Part shown: one piece after another, positions 18,250-27,006 of the stretch
Layout: each line of letters begins with the position of its first letter
Position numbering within the stretch: position 1 is the stretch's first letter
Assembly: GCA_964411505.1 (NCBI GenBank)
Contig: CAYPLH010000004.1
Span: forward strand, 1 to 64,000
Origin: CAYPLH01 sp964411505
GTDB lineage: Bacteria; Bacillota; Clostridia; CAYPLH01; DUMO01
DNA length: 64,000 bases
Direction: 5' to 3'
Translations under genes and position numbers: made by a program
Notes under the pieces: generated by a model
The model's input: only the letters and a program-made list of their open reading frames with translations
Databases searched by the model: none
What the model was told of the DNA's origin: nothing

Positions 18250-19584
18250 TTATTGTGACCTAGTGTTTCCTCGTGATTCTCTATATTTTCCTGGGCTTAC
18301 TCCTGTTATTTTTTTGAACACCTTTGTAAAATAACTCTGATCCTCATAACCTACCAAGTTCGATATCTCTACTAGTGACAGAGAATCATCGGTTAGTAAT
18401 CTTTTACTGGTTTCAATGCGTGCCTGATTTAAATAGGAGTTAAAGCTTTGTTTCATTTCCTTTTTGAATATTTTACTGAAGTATGACGAACTTAAGTATA
18501 CATGGTTTGCCACATCTTCAAGTGAAATTTTATTCATAAGATTTCGCTTTATATAAGCAATGGACTTGTATATTACGTCCACATGCTTTACATCTGTCAG
18601 GTTAAATACGCAATCTGTAAACCTTGTCATTATTTTTGACATCCAGAAGGTTAGCTCATTAATTGTTTTAAATTTATGTATTTGATTCAGATACTTGTAA
18701 TTTAAGCCAAAAATCTGTTCTACATCAGCTCCCCCCTCAACAGCAGCTCTGGAAAGCAATACAATAAGCTCCAGTATTCTTGCTTTAATAATTTCAAAAT
18801 TACCGCCTGTCGAGAAGAAAACATGTCCTAAAATTTCATTAAGTAGTTTTCTGGAGGCGGCTATGTCACCAATAGAAATCTGATATAAAAGCTCACGCTC
18901 TTTTTCAAGTGGATAATTCACTAAGTTTTCTTCAGAACCACCCATTGTTTTAATGAAATAAATATATTCAGATATATCAGACTGCTGTTTGAGATGTTCT
19001 CTCTCATCGTCATATTTTGATGGTTGGGGATCTGATATGTAAGCAGCTGTAACAAATAGCATTTCTGAAAGCTCGCTAACTCTGTCAGGCTTTACAACAG
19101 GGATATCTTTTATAAGCCGCATAAGCTCCTCATAATCTTTACTGTTGATGCTAAAACGACCGAGCAACTCATCAATCAGAAAATCATCAGGGTCAACCAT
19201 ATGCACTGGTCCTGCGACAAGTGCCCCACTCATTATACCGTAGTTGGATATTGGAGAGGACCAATGTACAAGACCTAAAGGACAGAAAAATATATAACTA
19301 CCGCCAAACCTTTCTGCCTGATAACTTCCATATAGATGAACTTTCGAACAGCTAAGCTGACCTTTTAGTAATTTTTGCGCCTCTATACAAAATCTGCAAT
19401 TATCTCCATTACTACGTATTCCATATTTGCATTCGGAACTTGATTTTTGACCTGTACCATAAATTGTGTTCCCATGATCATCTATAAGGATACAGTTTAC
19501 CATGACTGATTTGCTATAAACGTCGGTATACTTTTTTGCTGTTTCAAAATTAAAGCCAAGATCCTCTCTTACTAATGATGTCAT
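18250..19584 (-). CDS. AraC-family regulator with PocR sensory domain
   Basis: A 444-aa transcription factor. The N-terminal part (to about 165) matches the PocR ligand domain, with its cysteine cluster (C-x(10)-C-x2-C within SSECKYGIRSNGDNCRFC) and FFCPLGLVHWSSPI. A helical middle follows, then a C-terminal AraC double helix-turn-helix (about 340-440): ISLEDVANHVYLSSSYFS and SLVEISNLVGYEDQSYFT. PocR domains sense small hydrocarbon derivatives such as propanediol or methylated compounds. Its position directly before the corrinoid gene suggests it activates that gene in response to a methyl donor; this is inferred from position only. Confidence 0.9.
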   Translation of the reverse strand: MTSLVREDLGFNFETAKKYTDVYSKSVMVNCILIDDHGNTIYGTGQKSSSECKYGIRSNGDNCRFCIEAQKLLKGQLSCSKVHLYGSYQAERFGGSYIFFCPLGLVHWSSPISNYGIMSGALVAGPVHMVDPDDFLIDELLGRFSINSKDYEELMRLIKDIPVVKPDRVSELSEMLFVTAAYISDPQPSKYDDEREHLKQQSDISEYIYFIKTMGGSEENLVNYPLEKERELLYQISIGDIAASRKLLNEILGHVFFSTGGNFEIIKARILELIVLLSRAAVEGGADVEQIFGLNYKYLNQIHKFKTINELTFWMSKIMTRFTDCVFNLTDVKHVDVIYKSIAYIKRNLMNKISLEDVANHVYLSSSYFSKIFKKEMKQSFNSYLNQARIETSKRLLTDDSLSLVEISNLVGYEDQSYFTKVFKKITGVSPGKYRESRGNTRSQ

Positions 19585-19825
19585 AAGTTCAACTCTTTCT
19601 AAGGCATATTAATGAGGTGTCAAGAAGAATGAATCTAGCAAATCGAGTAAATCACACACCTTCTATATTAAAATATACCAAATTCCGATCCTTTAGTAAA
19701 TGGTTAATATCAACAAAAAGCCGCGATGACTTTTCTGTTACACAATCATATTACTATTTTAAGATAAACTGGTATTGAAATATTTTTCGTTTTTTTGTAC
19801 TTTTCAGCCATATACTCTAAAAAAC

Positions 19826-19933
19826 TTACTCATCCATGTGTTCTAGCGTTTCAAAACCAAGCTTGCCTGAGGGTGCTACCTCGCCATGTTTAACAAGCAT
19901 CATGAAAAATATTGATATAATTATTACATAAAA
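19826..19933 (-). pseudogene. Short open remnant with a membrane-like stretch and a conserved-looking tail
   Basis: In the 367-bp gap between engB and the PocR regulator, one minus-strand frame stays open after a TAA. It reads FYVIIISIFFMM followed by LVKHGEVAPSGKLGF and a short acidic end, then stops at 19826. The first possible ATG is 19903 (25 codons) and there is no ribosome site. It looks like the C-terminal end of a membrane protein, or a very small gene. I do not recognise the family. The rest of the gap shows nothing clear. Confidence 0.25.
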
Positions 19934-19951
19934 TTAAAAGGGACTGTATCA

Positions 19952-20551
19952 TTATTTGTCCTCAGAATAATTTATACTGCCAAGGATTTCCTCCCAAAGC
20001 GTTTCCCTTCCAATACTTTTAGTTGTTGAACAGGGTATAATTTTAATTTCATTTCCTGAAGAAAATGTATCCTTTATCGCCTTTAATGAAGCATGCATTT
20101 TAGAACGAGATAATTTGTCTGCTTTTGTAGCGCATATTATAAATGGTATTTTATAATGCTTTATCCAATTGTACATTAGTAAGTCGTTTTCCCCTGGCTT
20201 ATGGCGTATATCCACTAGTAACACCAAAAAACAAAGCTGTTCACGATTGTAAAGGTATGAATCTATAAGCTTACCCCATGCTTCCTGCTCTGATTTTGAT
20301 ACACTCGCATATCCATAACCGGGAAGGTCAACAAAAAACAGTTTGTTATCAATACTATAAAAATTTATTACTCTTGTTTTCCCTGGTTTTGCGCCAACCC
20401 GCGCGAGACTTTTTCTATTTAAGAGAAAATTAATAAGTGAAGATTTACCCACATTAGATTTACCAATAAAAGCAATCTCAGGCATGTTGGTTTTGGGAAA
20501 TTGTTTAGTTTGTGCCGCAGTTTTATGAAGTTCAACATTATTCAGGTTCAC
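19952..20551 (-). CDS. engB: Ribosome biogenesis GTPase EngB (YsxC/YihA)
   Basis: A 199-aa GTPase required for late 50S subunit assembly. G1 GKSNVGKSS (residues 30-38), G3 DLPGYGYA, G4 TKADK and the switch KPGKTRVINFY are all present. GTG start at 20551, eight bases after AAGAGGTG. The gene is usually downstream of lon or clpX, but here it stands alone between a MITE and a remnant region. It is probably transcribed by itself. Confidence 0.97.
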   Translation of the reverse strand: MNLNNVELHKTAAQTKQFPKTNMPEIAFIGKSNVGKSSLINFLLNRKSLARVGAKPGKTRVINFYSIDNKLFFVDLPGYGYASVSKSEQEAWGKLIDSYLYNREQLCFLVLLVDIRHKPGENDLLMYNWIKHYKIPFIICATKADKLSRSKMHASLKAIKDTFSSGNEIKIIPCSTTKSIGRETLWEEILGSINYSEDK

Positions 20552-20674
20552 TAAATCACCTCTTGATATTTTATAAAATCATTGTCTTATGGAATCTATA
20601 TTTATAATGCCTTAGTTTCGTAATGTTAATTATAACAGAAAAACGTCACAAGGTAACAGCTGATTTCATAATTT

Positions 20675-20926
20675 GTGTCTATTCAGAGGTAGCTTTTCTT
20701 TCATGAAGAATCATCTCTAATACAGCTAGTTACAGCGAAGCTTAGGAAAACACAATTTAAAATGCCTTAGAGTTTAGTAATGTCCGTGCTGTTTGAACGC
20801 AAGTGAGTTCACGGAATTACTTAACGAGAAGGCATTTTAAATTGATTGTTTTCATTGCTGAAGCTGTATTGCAGTATTGGAGATGATTCTTCAGTTAATA
20901 TGTTTGAGCTACCTCTGAATAGACAC
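20675..20926. mobile_element. 252-bp MITE with 20-bp terminal inverted repeats and 8-bp target duplication
   Basis: The ends are identical 20-bp inverted repeats (20675-20694 and 20907-20926, outer bases gtgtctattcagagg). They are flanked by a perfect 8-bp direct repeat, cataattt, at 20667-20674 and 20927-20934. The two halves are largely complementary along their whole length (e.g. gaagaatcatctc against gagatgattcttc, aatttaaaatgcctt against aaggcattttaaatt), so the element can fold into one long imperfect hairpin with a loop near 20800. It has no coding capacity. The ends match the IS66-type element at 34219 in 11 of the first 15 positions. Confidence 0.93.
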
Positions 20927-21093
20927 CATAATTTCTAAATGTCAGGGTGGCTTTAAAAAGAATATCTATAATTCATTATTAAATTGTGATACAATATTTA
21001 AAGTCTTTGTAGCAGATCTTTTGTGGAATACTTATACTAGAATGTTCTATTTATATATTACATACATTATCATTATGGGGGGGACTTACAAAA

Positions 21094-22041
21094 ATGGGAG
21101 TTGAATCTATAAGAGAACTTGGAATCAAAATTAAAAATAATATTAAGAAGGTTATTGTCGGAAAAGATGATGTTATAGATATTGTATTGGTTTCGCTAAT
21201 TAGCTCGGGGCATGTGCTTCTTGAAGATGTACCCGGTGTAGGAAAAACAATGCTTGCAAAATGTCTTTCAAAATCCATTGACTGTGAATTTAAAAGGATA
21301 CAATTTACTCCTGATTTACTGCCATCAGACCTTAGCGGTATTAACTATTATAACCAGAAAGAAGGAGAGTTTGTTTTTAGGGAAGGTCCTATTTTTGCTT
21401 GTATTTTACTGGCTGACGAGATCAACAGGGCAACTCCCAGAACACAGTCTAGCCTTTTGGAGTGTATGGAGGAACAGCAGGTTACAATTGATGGTGAGAC
21501 GAAACTTTTACCTGAACCTTTTTTTGTTATTGCAACTCAAAATCCAGTCGAGATACAAGGTACATTCCCTTTGCCTGAGGCTCAGATGGATAGGTTCATT
21601 GTACGCATAAAAATGGGGTATCCATCATTAGAAGAAGGCAAGCTTATATTGGATAGGTACCAAAGCGGTAGTCCAATTACCCAAGTGGATGCAGTTGCAG
21701 ATGCTAATGATATAATTACCGCGCAAAAAGAGCTGCTAAAAGTAAAGATTGGAAGCGCTTCAAAGGAATATGTTCTTAAAATAATTGAAAGAACCAGAAA
21801 GCATGATAACATTATTCTTGGTGTGAGCCCAAGAGGAAGTATCGCACTTATGAAGGCTTCACAAGCCTTTGCAGCTTTAAACGGGAGAGCGTATGTGACC
21901 CCTGATGATATTAAGTATCTTGCTCCTTTTGTACTTTCGCACAGACTTTTACTTAAGGGGCATGCAGTTACCAGTGGAACAGATGCAGCTGAAAGCCTTA
22001 TACACAGCATATTAAATGAAGTTAAGACACCGATTGAGTAA
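21094..22041 (+). CDS. MoxR-family AAA ATPase
   Basis: A 315-aa AAA+ ATPase, first gene of a MoxR-DUF58-DUF4129 operon. Walker A is VPGVGKT (about 46-52), Walker B LLADEINRA, sensor 1 ATQNP, arginine-finger region LPEAQMDRF and sensor 2 SPRGS. The family acts as a chaperone that matures other proteins, with the neighbouring DUF58 protein as partner. ATG follows a G-rich ribosome site (gggggggac). No signal peptide. Confidence 0.93.
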   Translation: MGVESIRELGIKIKNNIKKVIVGKDDVIDIVLVSLISSGHVLLEDVPGVGKTMLAKCLSKSIDCEFKRIQFTPDLLPSDLSGINYYNQKEGEFVFREGPIFACILLADEINRATPRTQSSLLECMEEQQVTIDGETKLLPEPFFVIATQNPVEIQGTFPLPEAQMDRFIVRIKMGYPSLEEGKLILDRYQSGSPITQVDAVADANDIITAQKELLKVKIGSASKEYVLKIIERTRKHDNIILGVSPRGSIALMKASQAFAALNGRAYVTPDDIKYLAPFVLSHRLLLKGHAVTSGTDAAESLIHSILNEVKTPIE

Positions 22042-22122
22042 ACAAGACTAATGACAACTAACTACATTTAAGGGCAGTGGTTTTGACTAATTTTATTAAA
22101 TGGTGGAAAGTAGAGGGTTTCT

Positions 22123-23247
22123 ATGGATATAATTGCCATGGTGGTGATAATGCTTATTGCTGTATGGTTGCAATATACAATTTTTTTTGAAAAAGTGTTC
22201 AGTAAACTGGATTATAAATGTGAATTTAGCAAGACTGAGGTCTGCGAGGGTGATGAGCTTTTACTTGTTGAAACAGTTCACAACAAGAAACTTTTGCCTG
22301 TACCGTGGCTTAAGGTTGATATAAACTCTTCTAAGTGGCTGGATTTTGCAAATACCCGGTCTGTAGTTGCGCAAGAAAACCGGTATGTTACAAGCAGTTT
22401 CCTTTTAAAAAGTTATCAGAAGACAGTAAGACGTTGGAAGGTGAAGTGTCTGAAACGTGGTGTGTATACAACAAAAAATGTTACACTCTTGAGCGGAGAT
22501 CCGCTTGGAATTGGCACAAATTCAAAAGCGGTTCCTGTCAACACTACTCTAACCGTGTATCCTTCAGTTATTGATTTTGAACAATTGTTTATTCAATCAA
22601 ATTATCTCCAGGGCGATACTATTGTAAAAAGGTGGGTTGTGGATGACCCTTTCATGGTGTCTGGAACTAGGGAATACACGCCTGGTGATCCAGTGAACCG
22701 AATTCATTGGTCGGCAACAGCCAGAGCAGGGAAGCTCATGGTTAAAAAGAATGATTATACGGCACAACCGGCATTAACCGTAGTCTTAAATATACAATCT
22801 ATAGAAAATGAGTATCATGGTACGGTGGATAAAGATATTATTGAGCTTGGAATAAAAGTTGCTGCAACCATGTTTGACAGAGCATTAAAAAACGGTGTAC
22901 CTGTCAGGTTTGCATCTAATGGATGCGTTAGCAGTGAACCGGACAATATGATATTTACTGCTGAATCAAGCGGTATGGAGCATGTGAGAGGTCTAATGAG
23001 TATACTTGCTAGGCTTGAGCTTAAAAGGAACAGAGATTTTGAAGAGTACTTAAATAATCTTGAAAAAGAAGTTGCAGGTGCTGATATTGTTATAATTACA
23101 GCCTATATGAATCCTGGTTTGTATGATGCAGTTTACAAGTTGAAATCCAGAAAAAACAGCGTTACCATAGTTGCGCTTCGCAAGTTGGAGGCAAGGAATA
23201 TAATGAATGATATTGACATTTATTATCCGGCTGGAGTTGATTACTGA
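22123..23247 (+). CDS. DUF58 protein, MoxR partner
   Basis: 374 aa. One N-terminal hydrophobic segment (AMVVIMLIAVWLQYTIFF) is followed by the DUF58 core with REYTPGDPVNRIHWSATARAGKLMVKKND near residue 185, which is the diagnostic segment, and a von Willebrand A-like C-terminal half. Such proteins are encoded beside MoxR ATPases and are thought to be their clients or effectors. The stop overlaps the start of the next gene. Confidence 0.9.
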   Translation: MDIIAMVVIMLIAVWLQYTIFFEKVFSKLDYKCEFSKTEVCEGDELLLVETVHNKKLLPVPWLKVDINSSKWLDFANTRSVVAQENRYVTSSFLLKSYQKTVRRWKVKCLKRGVYTTKNVTLLSGDPLGIGTNSKAVPVNTTLTVYPSVIDFEQLFIQSNYLQGDTIVKRWVVDDPFMVSGTREYTPGDPVNRIHWSATARAGKLMVKKNDYTAQPALTVVLNIQSIENEYHGTVDKDIIELGIKVAATMFDRALKNGVPVRFASNGCVSSEPDNMIFTAESSGMEHVRGLMSILARLELKRNRDFEEYLNNLEKEVAGADIVIITAYMNPGLYDAVYKLKSRKNSVTIVALRKLEARNIMNDIDIYYPAGVDY

Positions 23248-24608
23248 TGATGGCTAATGTTAAGAATTTTTTCATAAAACTTATGGCTATTACTGTTATA
23301 TTTTTGTGTTTTTACCCAGTTGTATTAGTCTTAAGGACTTTTATCTATAAAGATAGTACTATTTGGTCTGAATTTATTTTTGGTGCAGCGGTCGTTTATT
23401 TAGGATTTATCTTAGCTCATATATTTATAAATGATAAGAAAAGCTTTCTAAGATCGCTGATTACATATTTATTAGTGATTGTACCAGTTATCGTATCTAT
23501 ATTGATGTACATATCCCATGGCAAGTTACGACCGATTTTTGAGGTTCTTGTAACATTGCTGATTTACTATACAGGAGTTAAAGCACACTTCACTGATGTA
23601 GATGAAATACTTAGCACCAAAACAATTGGTACAGGTATTGTATCTTTGACAATTTGTCTGCTTATTTCCCAGTTTGATCAACGTTATGTTTCTCTTTTTA
23701 CGCCTGTTAGTATATTTGCCTATATTTCCATGATACTTGCTTTCTTGGTAAGAAATCAGCAGAATCTCAACCGGACATTTAAGTTGAAACATATAGACTC
23801 TGAAAGTGTTCCGCAAAATATTAGAAAATATAATATAGGCATTGTAATTGTAATATTTTTCACTATATTGATGCTTTTTAACATGAAAAATATTATTATC
23901 TTTGTGTTTAGAATATGCGGATATGTATTAATAGGTGTTTTATGGCTGTTTAACTTTTTGCTTTCGCTTTTTATAGGGAGCGAAGGAGGAGGCAGTGGAG
24001 GTGGGGGGCAATCTGATATTATTGGCGAACTTGGAGGCGAGAGTAGCCTGCTTGCTCAAATTATATATACTATTATTTTTGGAAGCCTGCTTTTGATTGT
24101 TGCAATATATGTTGTGAGAATCATTGCTAAAAATTTTCCAGAGTTTGTACAAAAAGTTAAGAAACTTATTTCAAGATTTTTTAAATGGATTGCAGGTCTT
24201 TTTAACATGTCACCTAAAAAAGACGAAGGATCCGAGGATTATACTGACCATATTGAAACTATAATTCCAAAAGAAGAAGAACCCATTAAGACAAACTACT
24301 ACAAGAAAATAAGTAGTATAAAAAGAGGTTTGAGGATTCTTAAAAGAACTGATGATCCTGTCAAAAAGATAAGAATTGTATATTACTTAATGCTAAAGGT
24401 TCTTTATGATAAGAATATACCAATTAGAGAAAGTGACACTACATGGGAGATATATGAAAAAGCTATTGATATTGAGGGAATAGAGAGTGAGTTTTCTGAT
24501 ATTACAAAGATTTACAATGAAATTAGGTATAATGAAACAGTACCAGACAAAGAGGAAGTAGAAGATACTGTAAGAAAATTTAGCAAGATTTATGAAATGC
24601 TGAAATAG
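23247..24608 (+). CDS. Integral membrane protein with C-terminal DUF4129-like domain
   Basis: 453 aa. Residues 1 to about 185 contain five to six membrane helices, two or three more lie at about 190-300, and a Gly/Ser-rich loop (SEGGGSGGGGQS) sits on one face. The cytoplasmic tail, about 370-453, reads KKIRIVYYLMLKVLYDKN and resembles DUF4129. In other genomes this position in the MoxR-DUF58 operon holds a transglutaminase-like protein; I see no transglutaminase triad here. ATG overlaps the DUF58 stop, so translation is coupled. Confidence 0.78.
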   Translation: MMANVKNFFIKLMAITVIFLCFYPVVLVLRTFIYKDSTIWSEFIFGAAVVYLGFILAHIFINDKKSFLRSLITYLLVIVPVIVSILMYISHGKLRPIFEVLVTLLIYYTGVKAHFTDVDEILSTKTIGTGIVSLTICLLISQFDQRYVSLFTPVSIFAYISMILAFLVRNQQNLNRTFKLKHIDSESVPQNIRKYNIGIVIVIFFTILMLFNMKNIIIFVFRICGYVLIGVLWLFNFLLSLFIGSEGGGSGGGGQSDIIGELGGESSLLAQIIYTIIFGSLLLIVAIYVVRIIAKNFPEFVQKVKKLISRFFKWIAGLFNMSPKKDEGSEDYTDHIETIIPKEEEPIKTNYYKKISSIKRGLRILKRTDDPVKKIRIVYYLMLKVLYDKNIPIRESDTTWEIYEKAIDIEGIESEFSDITKIYNEIRYNETVPDKEEVEDTVRKFSKIYEMLK

Positions 24609-24713
24609 CACTAATGCTGTTTTTGAAGAAATACCGTTACTTAATGCTGTTGCTGCAGGAAAACTTAGTCATTGCATAATAATTCATTATTATTTTTATT
24701 TTCTAACTTATCG

Positions 24714-25100
24714 TTAATTATGTAGAACATCATATAATTTAATAATTTTTTCTATATAATGCCTTTTTTTATCATCAACTATGGGATGAAGAATGCTTAT
24801 AAAACTAACAAAGTTTTCTTTCCTGCTATTTCGTGTATTTGCAGTTTGTGCGAACCTTCTAAGCTGCAAAATGGCATTGGTATATCGACTTGTCTGGCTA
24901 TAGGTGTTACCAACCATTTCTTTATGGCAATCCGGACAGTAGTCTTTTATTATGCTCATAGAGTTTCTTAAAACATCCAGCCTAGTTTCTAATTCATCTT
25001 TTTCAGAATTTCTGTTTTGGTTGGTTTGATATGTACTGTTTATTTTATTTGCTGCGTGAATCGCGTTTGCTATATTAGTCAGTTTTTTATCAACGCTCAT
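24714..25100 (-). CDS. Small cytoplasmic protein of unknown function, 128 aa
   Basis: Start ATG 25100 is set by AGGAGG nine bases upstream; a longer start at 25148 has no ribosome site. The product begins MSVDKKLTNIANAIHAANK, is helical and charged, and contains a single CPDCHKE motif that could bind metal together with other residues, followed by a basic region with several Arg and Lys residues. No signal peptide or membrane segment. I do not recognise a family. It stands alone between the MoxR operon and the homocysteine trio, in convergent orientation to the former. Confidence 0.7.
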   Translation of the reverse strand: MSVDKKLTNIANAIHAANKINSTYQTNQNRNSEKDELETRLDVLRNSMSIIKDYCPDCHKEMVGNTYSQTSRYTNAILQLRRFAQTANTRNSRKENFVSFISILHPIVDDKKRHYIEKIIKLYDVLHN

Positions 25101-25271
25101 AATGATCCCTCCTGTTGATTCCTTATATATAATACTCAGACCAACCATTTCATGTTACACGAGTTACAAATGAAGCGAAGTTTCCGTTATTGCGAAAGTT
25201 TATCTCAAGTTATAGAGGGTATGAACAGAAACTGCGCTTAAAAAGAGCTGACTGAAGTTACAGGTGTTACA

Positions 25272-25300
25272 TTGACACTCGTCTTTTTTAGATATAATAT
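25272..25300 (+). promoter_or_regulatory. Candidate promoter of the homocysteine trio
   Basis: TTGACA (25272-25277), 17 bp, TAATAT (25295-25300); the overlapping TATAAT (25293) would give a 15-bp spacer. It lies 48 bp upstream of the first gene. No S-box or other riboswitch is visible. Confidence 0.6.
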
Positions 25301-25347
25301 GTTTATATTCATATTATATTTAGACATAATTTAGAGGGAGATTTTAA

Positions 25348-26514
25348 ATGGGGTATAAAAGTATTGATGAGATTAATGAAAAGATAAAATCAGGTAAAGC
25401 TTGTATTTTTACAGCTGAGGAAATTATCGATTTAGTAGAGGAAAAAGGGTTGAAACAGGCTGCGAAGGAGGTTGATGTTGTAACCACCGCAACTTTTGGA
25501 CCTATGTGTTCTTCGGGAGCTTTTCTTAATTTTGGTCATTCAGATCCTCCGATAAGGATGGCTAAAGTCTGGCTGAACGATGTTCCAGCATATGCTGGAA
25601 TAGCAGCGGTTGATGCGTATATTGGTGCAACTGAGCTTTCGGAAAAGAGGGGAATGGAGTACGGAGGGGCGCATGTTATAGAGGATTTAATTTCAGGGAA
25701 GGATGTCAGGCTTTATGCGGAGTCCTATGGAACTGACTGCTACCCCAGAAAAGAAATTGACACCTATATAAATAAGGACAATATTAACCAAGCATATTTG
25801 TTTAATCCGAGGAATGTTTATCAAAATTATATTGCTGCCACCAATTCCTCAGAAAAAACGATTTACACATATATGGGTACTTTGCTTCCAAGATGTGGGA
25901 ATATTACCTATACGACATCGGGGCAACTAAGCCCGCTTATTAATGACCCTTTTTACCGAACAATAGGTATTGGAACAAAGATTTTTCTTGGTGGAACACA
26001 AGGATTTGTCGCATGGGAAGGAACACAACATAATCCGCAGCAGGATCGTGGAGAAAATGGAGTGCCAATTTCATCGTCTGGTACGCTGGCAGTGATTGGT
26101 GATTTAAAAAAAATGAGTACTCGATTTATAAGAGCAGCTGTATTCCCGAATTATGGTGCGACAATGTTTGTCGGGATAGGAATTCCCATCCCTATTCTGG
26201 ATGAGGACATTCTTTTAAAGGCAGTTGTAAAAGACAGTGAAATTTTCACATTTATTATTGACGAAAGTGTACCCAAAAGGTCGAAGCCTTCTTTTAAAAA
26301 GGTTTCTTATGCGGAGCTCAAAAGCGGATTAGTGGATTTAAATGGTAAGAAAGTACCTACAGCACCTTTGTCCAGTATAAAAAAAGCACGTGAAATAGCC
26401 TTGCTTCTAAAAAAACAAATAGTGGAAGGCGAGTTTCTTCTTACAGAAGCTGTGTCTAAGCTGCCTTCAACCAACAAGATAAACACCTTGGAAATTAGGG
26501 GGTGCGAAAAATGA
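25348..26514 (+). CDS. Homocysteine biosynthesis protein (DUF39/COG1900)
   Basis: 388 aa; begins GYKSIDEINEKIKSGKA and carries the conserved TTATFGPMCSSGAFLNFGHSDPPIRM near residue 45, with a cysteine in the block MCSSG thought to take part in sulfur transfer. Known work in methanogens links this family, with an NIL-ferredoxin, to making homocysteine from aspartate semialdehyde and sulfide. The next gene encodes that ferredoxin and overlaps it by ATGA. ATG after GAGGGAG. The role here is by homology. Confidence 0.9.
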   Translation: MGYKSIDEINEKIKSGKACIFTAEEIIDLVEEKGLKQAAKEVDVVTTATFGPMCSSGAFLNFGHSDPPIRMAKVWLNDVPAYAGIAAVDAYIGATELSEKRGMEYGGAHVIEDLISGKDVRLYAESYGTDCYPRKEIDTYINKDNINQAYLFNPRNVYQNYIAATNSSEKTIYTYMGTLLPRCGNITYTTSGQLSPLINDPFYRTIGIGTKIFLGGTQGFVAWEGTQHNPQQDRGENGVPISSSGTLAVIGDLKKMSTRFIRAAVFPNYGATMFVGIGIPIPILDEDILLKAVVKDSEIFTFIIDESVPKRSKPSFKKVSYAELKSGLVDLNGKKVPTAPLSSIKKAREIALLLKKQIVEGEFLLTEAVSKLPSTNKINTLEIRGCEK

Positions 26515-26918
26515 AGACAATAAAAGTATCCATGAGATTTGGGCAAGAGATTGTCACAAAACCGCTTACTTATCACCTTATAAAAGATTATAATCTTGAA
26601 GTTAATATTCTTAACGCAAATGTAGGGCTTAATAAAATCGGGCAGCTGATAGCTGACATATCTGGTGAAGAGGATAAAATTAATATCGGGCTTGAGTTTT
26701 TGAAAGAACAAGGAGTCGAGTTTAAAATATTTAACCGCTCAATTATATGGCAGGAAGAGAATTGTGTCCATTGTGGTGCATGTACAGCTGTTTGTCCAAC
26801 TGGAGCACTTAAAATGGATAAAAGCGACTGGTCGCTTACCTTTGACAGAGAAAAGTGTGTAGTGTGTGAGCTTTGTGTTGGAGCATGTCCGATAAAAGTG
26901 ATGAGTGTATCAATATAG
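26511..26918 (+). CDS. NIL-domain 4Fe-4S ferredoxin
   Basis: 135 aa from ATG 26511, which overlaps the previous stop and follows TAGGGGG; a GTG nine bases earlier is less likely. An N-terminal NIL domain (about 1-78, TKPLTYHLIKDYNLEVNILNA) is followed by two 4Fe-4S motifs, CVHCGACTAVCPTGAL and CVVCELCVGACPIKV. Partner of the DUF39 protein in the reductive sulfide-to-homocysteine route. NIL domains are also found in methionine transporter ATPases, which fits a sulfur amino-acid setting. Confidence 0.93.
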   Translation: MKTIKVSMRFGQEIVTKPLTYHLIKDYNLEVNILNANVGLNKIGQLIADISGEEDKINIGLEFLKEQGVEFKIFNRSIIWQEENCVHCGACTAVCPTGALKMDKSDWSLTFDREKCVVCELCVGACPIKVMSVSI

Positions 26919-27006
26919 ATTATTTTACTCTAAGGAGTACTGAGTTCACACTTTACAAAAACCAATTTCTCTTAGAGAAATCCAAAATGGATCTGGTACA
27001 TTTTAA

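Noticed and set aside
25149..25347. SAM or other sulfur riboswitch upstream of the homocysteine genes
   Set aside because: I could not find the conserved core or a terminator/antiterminator pair; only a promoter-like site is visible.
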